Assembly: GCA_015062085.1 (NCBI GenBank)
Contig: SUVI01000094.1
Coordinates: 1-16,735 of the forward strand
Length of the DNA stretch: 16,735 bases
Origin: Planctomycetaceae bacterium
GTDB taxonomy: Bacteria > Planctomycetota > Planctomycetia > Pirellulales > Thermoguttaceae
Reading direction: 5' to 3'
A program made the translations under genes and the position numbers. The notes beneath the pieces are model-generated. The model saw only the letters and a program-made list of their open reading frames with translations, was not told where the DNA came from and searched no databases. Below, piece by piece: positions 12,019 to 16,735 of this stretch; the stretch's first letter is position 1; each line of letters begins with the position of its first letter.

Positions 12019-14679
12019 ATGAACAGCAAAAAATACGAAAAGCAGGAAGATCAGAATATGAAGAGCGCTGACCGAGACTCGGAAATGCGTGACGTTGAAA
12101 TGCGTGACGCTGCAACTTTCCCGAACGACACGCTCTCTGACGAAACGCTCTCCGGCGAAACGCTCTCCGGCGAAACGCTCTCTGACGAAACGCTCTCCGG
12201 CGAAGCTCTCCTCACGGCGATCGCGCTGGATGAGGCCCTTCCGGAAGAACGCGCGCAGTTTGAGGCGGAACGAAATGCCGGCAGCGGCAGATCCGACGGC
12301 AGATCCGACGGCAGATCCAGTGAGGAACTGCTCGAAGAACTCGACGCGATCCGCAAGCTGGCGCAGGATCTAACGCTCGCGCTCGCTCAGGAACCGCTCC
12401 CGGACGAGTCAGACAAAATCAGCGAATCGGAAACGCAGAAAGGATCAGAAAAAATGACGAAAGGAACTGAAAGTATGGAAACTCAAAAGAAAAACCCACG
12501 GAAACGGCGCTGGATCTCGTTCAGCACGTGCACGGCAGCACTGCTCCTCGTCCTCTGCGCGGGATCTCTGCTCCTGCCGGAAAATGCGATCCTCCGGCAA
12601 ACAGCAATAAAGCAGGAAATGCACATGGACCTAGTGTCCCCCTCAGAGTGTCGGGATGGATCAGGTGCGTACTTACCGGAACTCAAACCCGCAGCCCCCG
12701 CATCTGTGACTTCCGCCCCCTTTGAAGAAACGACGGAAGACTTGACGCAGGAAATGCTGAAAGGATTTGACGAAGAAGAGATCGAAGAATTCACCGAAGA
12801 AGAAGCCGAAGAAGAAGCCGAAGAAGAAACCGAAGAAGAAGCCGCCGCGTCAGCCTCGGAACCGCCCACAGCCGTCATCGATCTCCCGTCCAAGGCACAA
12901 GTGAAAAGTAAGCGCGCACGCAACATGAACGGCATGAACGGCATGAACGGCATGAAAATGCGGATGGAAAAGCAAGCGGATGCCGTGATGGACGGCGAGT
13001 CCCGCAGTATGCCGGCTCCCGAAGCACCGGAATTCCCCGCCCCTGTCCGTCCAGCCCCGATGCCGGTCCCGCGCCCGTACCCGACGCCCGCGCTCCCGCC
13101 GTCCGCTCCGCAGTACGTTGACATTCAGGAGAACGAGTTCAAAAATCCCGCCGACGCGCCCTACTCCACGTTCGGTCTGGACACGGATTCGGCCTCTTAC
13201 GCGCAAACGCGGACGTTTCTGACCGAAAATGAAATGTTGCCGCCGCGAGAGTCCGTCCGCGTGGAGGAATTCGTCAACTACTTTGACTACGCGCTTGAAG
13301 GACCAGCCGCCGACGACGCGTGCCCGCTGCGTCCGCACGTCGAAGTCCGTCCGCATCCGTGGCGTGAAGGGCTCCTCATGGCAATGGTGGCGGTCAAGGG
13401 ACGCGAGATCCCCGAAGAAAAGCGTCCGAAACTGAATCTCGTTTTTCTGATCGACGTTTCCGGCTCGATGAGCGACTGGAACAAAATGCCGCTGGTCCGC
13501 GACGGAATGTTTCAGCTCCTCGACAAACTCCGCCCGGAAGACAGGATCTCCATCGTGACGTACGCCAGCGACACACAGGTCCGGCTCGCTCCGACCCCCG
13601 GAAATGAAAAGTCGGCCATTGAAAAAGTACTCCTGGAGCTGAACCCCTACGGCGGGACTTCCGGCGGTGACGGCCTCCAGAAAGCCTACGCCCTGGCACG
13701 CGAAAATTTCGATCCGGAAGCAGTCAACCGCATCATCCTCTGCTCAGACGGAGACTTTAACGTCGGGATCACCGACCCGGAAGCCCTCAAGAGTCTCGTG
13801 GAACGTGAAGCGAAAAGCGGCGTTTTCCTCACCGTGCTCGGCTTCGGAATGGGGAACTTCCATGACGATAGAATGAAGACGCTCGCGGCCTCCGGAAACG
13901 GAAACTACGCTTACGTCGATTCCCGCTCCGAGGCCAAAAAAGTGCTCGCGGACGACCTCGTCGGCTCCATGATCCCGATCGCCAAAGACGTGAAGCTCCA
14001 GATCGAATTCAATCCGGCCCGCGTCGCTGCGTACCGCCTGATCGGATACGAAAGACGGAAACTCGAAGACCGCGATTTCAACGACGACCGAAAAGACTCC
14101 GGAGAGATCGGTGCCGGACACTGTGCCGTCGCTCTCTACGAAATCGTCCCCGTCGGCACAGAGATCCCAAGCGCCTCACGACTCGACCCGCCGCGCTACG
14201 GCAAAAAAACGGACGCAGAAACGCAGGCTGACGCGAAAACTCCGGCCAACGCAGAAGCTCCGGTGACCGCAGAAACGCAGGCTGACGCAGAAACGCAGGC
14301 TGACGCAGAAGCTCCGGCCAACGCGGAAACTCCGGCCAACGCGGAAACGAAACCGGACGCGGAAAGTGCAGAGCCCGAGACGGCGCAGGAATGGTTTTTC
14401 GTAAAACTGCGCTGGAAAGAACCGACGGCGTCGGCCAGCATGCTCCGTACGTTCCCCGTGACGTTTGACGCGGAAAAGGAAAAAGAAACGCCTCCGTCGG
14501 AAAACTTCCGATTCGCCGCCGGAACGGCACTCTTCGCCCTGCTTTTGCGCGACAGTCCGCACACGGGGTCGGCCAGCCTCGGAACGGTTTTGGACCTGAT
14601 CCAGCCGGCAGTCGGTGAAGATCCCCATCGTACGGAACTGAAGTCCCTCGTGGAAAAGGCGCAGAAATTCATGCGCTAG
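12019..14679 (+). CDS. YfbK-type VWA membrane protein with anti-sigma-like N-terminal segment
   Basis: An 886-residue protein. Residues 63-124 (ALLTAIALDEALPEERAQFE, then ELDAIRKLAQDLTLALAQEP) resemble the helical N-terminus of anti-sigma factors and YfbK relatives, without a zinc-binding Cys/His set. A transmembrane helix follows at about 164-187, then an acidic/Pro-rich linker. The VWA N-domain motif (FGLDTDSASYAQTRTFL) is near 385, and the VWA domain has a complete MIDAS: Asp479-x-Ser-x-Ser in DVSGSM, Thr547 in GGTSGGDG and Asp577 in CSDGDFNVG. A YfbK-type C-terminal domain ends the protein (WFFVKLRWKEP to the end). It is coupled to the ECF-like sigma gene. Inferred job: an envelope sensor or scaffold that holds the sigma factor and responds through the VWA domain. 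It is unusually rich in in-frame tandem repeats, including one that interrupts the C-terminal domain. Confidence 0.88.
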   Translation: MNSKKYEKQEDQNMKSADRDSEMRDVEMRDAATFPNDTLSDETLSGETLSGETLSDETLSGEALLTAIALDEALPEERAQFEAERNAGSGRSDGRSDGRSSEELLEELDAIRKLAQDLTLALAQEPLPDESDKISESETQKGSEKMTKGTESMETQKKNPRKRRWISFSTCTAALLLVLCAGSLLLPENAILRQTAIKQEMHMDLVSPSECRDGSGAYLPELKPAAPASVTSAPFEETTEDLTQEMLKGFDEEEIEEFTEEEAEEEAEEETEEEAAASASEPPTAVIDLPSKAQVKSKRARNMNGMNGMNGMKMRMEKQADAVMDGESRSMPAPEAPEFPAPVRPAPMPVPRPYPTPALPPSAPQYVDIQENEFKNPADAPYSTFGLDTDSASYAQTRTFLTENEMLPPRESVRVEEFVNYFDYALEGPAADDACPLRPHVEVRPHPWREGLLMAMVAVKGREIPEEKRPKLNLVFLIDVSGSMSDWNKMPLVRDGMFQLLDKLRPEDRISIVTYASDTQVRLAPTPGNEKSAIEKVLLELNPYGGTSGGDGLQKAYALARENFDPEAVNRIILCSDGDFNVGITDPEALKSLVEREAKSGVFLTVLGFGMGNFHDDRMKTLAASGNGNYAYVDSRSEAKKVLADDLVGSMIPIAKDVKLQIEFNPARVAAYRLIGYERRKLEDRDFNDDRKDSGEIGAGHCAVALYEIVPVGTEIPSASRLDPPRYGKKTDAETQADAKTPANAEAPVTAETQADAETQADAEAPANAETPANAETKPDAESAEPETAQEWFFVKLRWKEPTASASMLRTFPVTFDAEKEKETPPSENFRFAAGTALFALLLRDSPHTGSASLGTVLDLIQPAVGEDPHRTELKSLVEKAQKFMR
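12130..12204 (+). repeat. 15-bp coding repeat (T-L-S-G/D-E)
   Basis: Five 15-bp units of ACGCTCTCYGRCGAA encode TLSDE or TLSGE just before the anti-sigma-like segment. A 12-bp repeat encoding GRSD (three units from 12286) and a 9-bp repeat encoding NGM (three units near 12928) occur in the same gene. Confidence 0.92.
14212..14373 (+). repeat. 18-bp coding minisatellite (hexapeptide D/N-A-E-T/A-P/Q-A)
   Basis: Nine diverged 18-bp units encode DAETQA, NAEAPV, TAETQA, DAEAPA, NAETPA and similar. The array lies between PPRYGKK and EWFFVKLRW, splitting the YfbK-type C-terminal domain with a flexible acidic insert of about 60 residues. Confidence 0.9.
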
Positions 14680-14708
14680 ACTTCCCGTACCGCGTTCCCA
14701 ATAGAAAA

Positions 14709-14753
14709 AGCGCACTCTCCAGGAAAGCTTCTGGAAGAGTGCGCTCTGTTTTT
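14709..14753 (+). terminator. Intrinsic terminator of the sigma-VWA operon
   Basis: AGCGCACTCT-CCAG (14709-14722) pairs with CTGG-A-AGAGTGCGCT (14731-14745) with a single bulged A and an eight-base loop, followed by CTGTTTTT. It lies 29 bp after the VWA stop. Confidence 0.92.
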
Positions 14754-14768
14754 GATGCCGTCACGTCA

Positions 14769-14828
14769 GCGTTTCATCACCCCTGCGTTTCATCACCCCT
14801 GCGTTTCATCACCCCAGCGTTTCATCAT
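14769..14828. repeat. 16-bp array running into the 3' end of yacP
   Basis: Three units of GCGTTTCATCACCCCW (14769-14784, 14785-14800, 14801-14816) and a partial fourth. The yacP stop codon (14809-14811) is inside the third unit, so the last codons of the gene, for Glu-Thr-Leu-Gly, are repeat sequence. Confidence 0.93.
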
Positions 14829-15357
14829 CGCAGCCGCCAAAAACGCTCAGCCAGTAGGCCGCGTCTTCGCAGGACGGCTTTTCCGGTTTCTCTTTGGGTT
14901 TGGGGATCGGCTTGGGAGGAGACTTGACCGGCTCCGGCATTCTGTCGTAAAACCACTCGTCCGAGTCAAAAAACACCATCCGCCGCCGACGTGCCGCATT
15001 CTGGATCCGGTGATCGCTCGAAACGACCATCCAGTCTGCGTTGCGTTTTTGTGCCAAGATCAGCTCAATGATGTACTCATCTGCCGTGTCGTACCCGCGG
15101 GAAAAAACGACCTCGATCCCCTCATACCGAAATGAATCCGGTACCATCTTCGGAGGCTCCAGTGCGTCAAAGACCACCGTCGTCTGCCGTCGATACGGTT
15201 CCGAAAGATCGTTGGCCAACAGTTTCAGAAGAGACGTTCGCGCCCCCGCCAGCTTTCCGACCGGCAACGCACGCCGACCGCCCAGTCCGGGAAGGATCCC
15301 CAGAGCGCAGATCATATTGTATCCGTCGATGAGGATCTTCGACTGTGTGCTCTTCAT
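14809..15357 (-). CDS. yacP: YacP-type NYN-domain ribonuclease
   Basis: A 182-residue cytoplasmic protein of the YacP/Rae1 family (NYN, PIN-like fold). The Bacillus subtilis member cleaves mRNA on ribosomes; the activity here is inferred. Acidic metal-site candidates are Asp11 in ILIDGYNMI, Asp64 in VVFDAL, Asp90 or Asp93 in RGYDTADEYI, and Asp115 in SSDHRI. A Pro/Lys-rich linker (141-161) and a short tail follow the domain. The final residues DDETLG and the stop codon fall within a tandem repeat, so the C-terminus may be recently altered. The ribosome-binding site is weak (GGTGA). The gene lies downstream of glyQS on the same strand with a 148-bp gap. Confidence 0.88.
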   Translation of the reverse strand: MKSTQSKILIDGYNMICALGILPGLGGRRALPVGKLAGARTSLLKLLANDLSEPYRRQTTVVFDALEPPKMVPDSFRYEGIEVVFSRGYDTADEYIIELILAQKRNADWMVVSSDHRIQNAARRRRMVFFDSDEWFYDRMPEPVKSPPKPIPKPKEKPEKPSCEDAAYWLSVFGGCDDETLG

Positions 15358-15383
15358 AAAAAAGTTTCACCATATAGCGTAGA

Positions 15384-15422
15384 CCGAAGAGAAAAACATT
15401 TTAAAAATGCTCTCCTCTTCGG
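15384..15422 (-). terminator. Hairpin between glyQS and yacP
   Basis: CCGAAGAG (15384-15391) pairs with CTCTTCGG (15415-15422). Inside it, CATTTT and AAAATG form a second stem. On the minus strand the T-run lies within the structure and only TCTACG follows, so it may be a weak terminator or an RNA-processing site for a glyQS-yacP transcript. Confidence 0.4.
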
Positions 15423-15455
15423 ACTTCATTCAAAAAATCGAGTCAGTTTTGATGT

Positions 15456-15505
15456 TTTCGCCAGCTTTCGCCAGCTTTCGCCAGCTTTCGCCAATTTCAC
15501 CCAGT
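15456..15505. repeat. 10-bp tandem array after glyQS
   Basis: Three perfect units of TTTCGCCAGC (15456-15485) followed by two decayed units (TTTCGCCAAT, TTCACCCAGT), ending directly against the glyQS stop codon at 15506-15508. Confidence 0.88.
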
Positions 15506-16735
15506 TTAACCGTTGATCTTTTTCGTGATCTCAGCCACCAGCTCGTCTTTGTGGACGCGCCACTGTTCCAGCGTGTCGCGGTCGCGGACGGTGACGGTTC
15601 CGTCTTCCAGAGTCTGACTGTCCACCGTGATGCAGAACGGCGTACCGATCTCATCCTGACGGCGGTAGCGTCGGCCAACGGCACCTTTTTCATCGTAGAA
15701 GGTAACGAAATGCTTCTTCAGTTCGCCGTAGATCTCCGACGCAAGTTCCGGCATTCCGTCCTTCTTCACCAGCGGGAAGACAGCCGCCTTGACCGGTGCG
15801 AGACGCGGATGAAAACGCAGAACGACGCGCTTCGACATTTTGCCGTTTTCGTCCGGGCATTCGTCTTCGTCGTACGCCTCACAGAGGAACGCGAGCGTCG
15901 CCCGGTCCGCGCCGGCAGAAGGTTCCACGACGTGCGGAATGTAGCGTTCGCGCGTCTGATCGTCGAAATACGAAAGGTCCTTTCCGCATCCGCGATGCTT
16001 CGGTTTGCCGTTTTCGTTCAGCTCGACTTCCAGCTTGCCGTCACGGTTGATCAGCTTGCCTTCCATGTGGCTGCGGAGGTCGAAATCGCCGCGGTGCGCG
16101 ATCCCTTCCAGCTCGCCGTACTCGCCTTCCGGGAGGAACGGAAACGCGTACTCAATGTCGGCGGTCCCGACGCTGTAGTGTGCGAGTTCTTCCGGGTCAT
16201 GCTCGCGCAGACGCAGTTTTTCGCTGGCCAGACCGAGCGAAATGTACCACTGGAAACGACGATTCCGCCAGTACTCGTACCACGCGCGGGAGGAACTGGG
16301 AGAGCAGAAGAATTCGCATTCCATCTGCTCGAATTCACGGGAACGGAACGTAAAGTTGCGCGGCGTGATCTCGTTGCGGAAGCTCTTTCCCTGCTGCGCG
16401 ATGCCGAACGGAACGCGAATGCGCGTGCTGTCCAGAACGTTCTTAAAGTTCACGAAGATCCCCTGTGCCGTTTCCGGACGGAGGAAAGACGCATCGTCAT
16501 CGCTTCCCAGCGCACCGACGACGGTCTTGAACATGAGGTTGAACTCACGCGGAGCGGTCAGCGTGCCGAGGTGTTTCGCTTCCGGAGCGAGGACCTGCGA
16601 GAAATCTTCGATCTTTTCCAGCGAGATCAGCTCTTCGCCGAAGACCATCTGATCTGCATCCTTCGCGCGGAGATTGAAGAATTTCTGCGCACGTGCGTGA
16701 ATGCTCTCGTCCCAGCTGTCCGCGTTCGGGTCGCC
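15506..16735 (-). CDS. glyQS: Glycyl-tRNA synthetase, single-chain (eukaryote-like dimeric) type, N-terminus beyond window
   Basis: Class II aminoacyl-tRNA synthetase that charges tRNA-Gly with glycine using ATP in the cytoplasm. The 409 residues visible cover most of the catalytic core and the anticodon-binding domain. Motif 2 is in GKSFRNEITPRNF with the following REFEQMECEFF, and the PSAGADR segment leads into the anticodon-binding domain. The closing part, DEIGTPFCITVDSQTLEDGTVTVRDRD, is characteristic of the alpha2 enzyme, not the separate GlyQ and GlyS chains. The frame is open to the right edge, so the N-terminal part, including motif 1, lies outside. Nothing looks broken. A 10-bp repeat abuts the stop codon. 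Confidence 0.95.
   Translation of the reverse strand, partial: GDPNADSWDESIHARAQKFFNLRAKDADQMVFGEELISLEKIEDFSQVLAPEAKHLGTLTAPREFNLMFKTVVGALGSDDDASFLRPETAQGIFVNFKNVLDSTRIRVPFGIAQQGKSFRNEITPRNFTFRSREFEQMECEFFCSPSSSRAWYEYWRNRRFQWYISLGLASEKLRLREHDPEELAHYSVGTADIEYAFPFLPEGEYGELEGIAHRGDFDLRSHMEGKLINRDGKLEVELNENGKPKHRGCGKDLSYFDDQTRERYIPHVVEPSAGADRATLAFLCEAYDEDECPDENGKMSKRVVLRFHPRLAPVKAAVFPLVKKDGMPELASEIYGELKKHFVTFYDEKGAVGRRYRRQDEIGTPFCITVDSQTLEDGTVTVRDRDTLEQWRVHKDELVAEITKKING

Overview
The window looks like chromosomal DNA from a mid-GC member of the Planctomycetota, possibly a host- or gut-associated one. This is an inference from gene content, not a database result. The supporting genes are an ECF-like sigma factor overlapping a YfbK-type von Willebrand protein that carries an anti-sigma-like segment, a membrane-anchored WD40 protein, a one-chain eukaryote-like glycyl-tRNA synthetase, and several secreted sugar-related hydrolases. 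There is no phage, plasmid, insertion sequence, CRISPR array, rRNA or tRNA that I can see.

Layout. Minus strand, 1-3013: a partial MFS nucleoside/sugar symporter with a hexapeptide minisatellite, a YbjQ-family small protein, and a secreted galactose mutarotase. A 675-base divergent spacer (3014-3688) holds two good sigma-70-type promoters pointing outward, with helically phased A-tract DNA between them. Plus strand, 3689-6658: three exported alpha/beta hydrolases, two of them tandem duplicates at about 72% identity. Minus strand, 6697-10908: primosomal helicase PriA and a WD40 protein, separated by sixteen copies of a 17-bp repeat. Plus strand, 11483-14679: the sigma factor and the VWA protein. 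Minus strand, 14809-16735: a YacP-type NYN nuclease and the C-terminal part of GlyRS.

The first half suggests extracytoplasmic carbohydrate handling: import, anomer conversion and ester removal. The second half mixes housekeeping genes (priA, yacP, glyQS) with a probable envelope signalling pair (sigma plus VWA).

The most unusual property of the window is its density of short tandem repeats. About nine arrays with units of 10-18 bp lie both inside genes and in spacers. Three spacer loci share the exact 11-mer CGCAAAACGCC, and one of these is an ordinary intrinsic terminator, which suggests that terminator hairpin arms seeded minisatellites. An 11-bp phased array next to a promoter may be a bent-DNA regulatory element.
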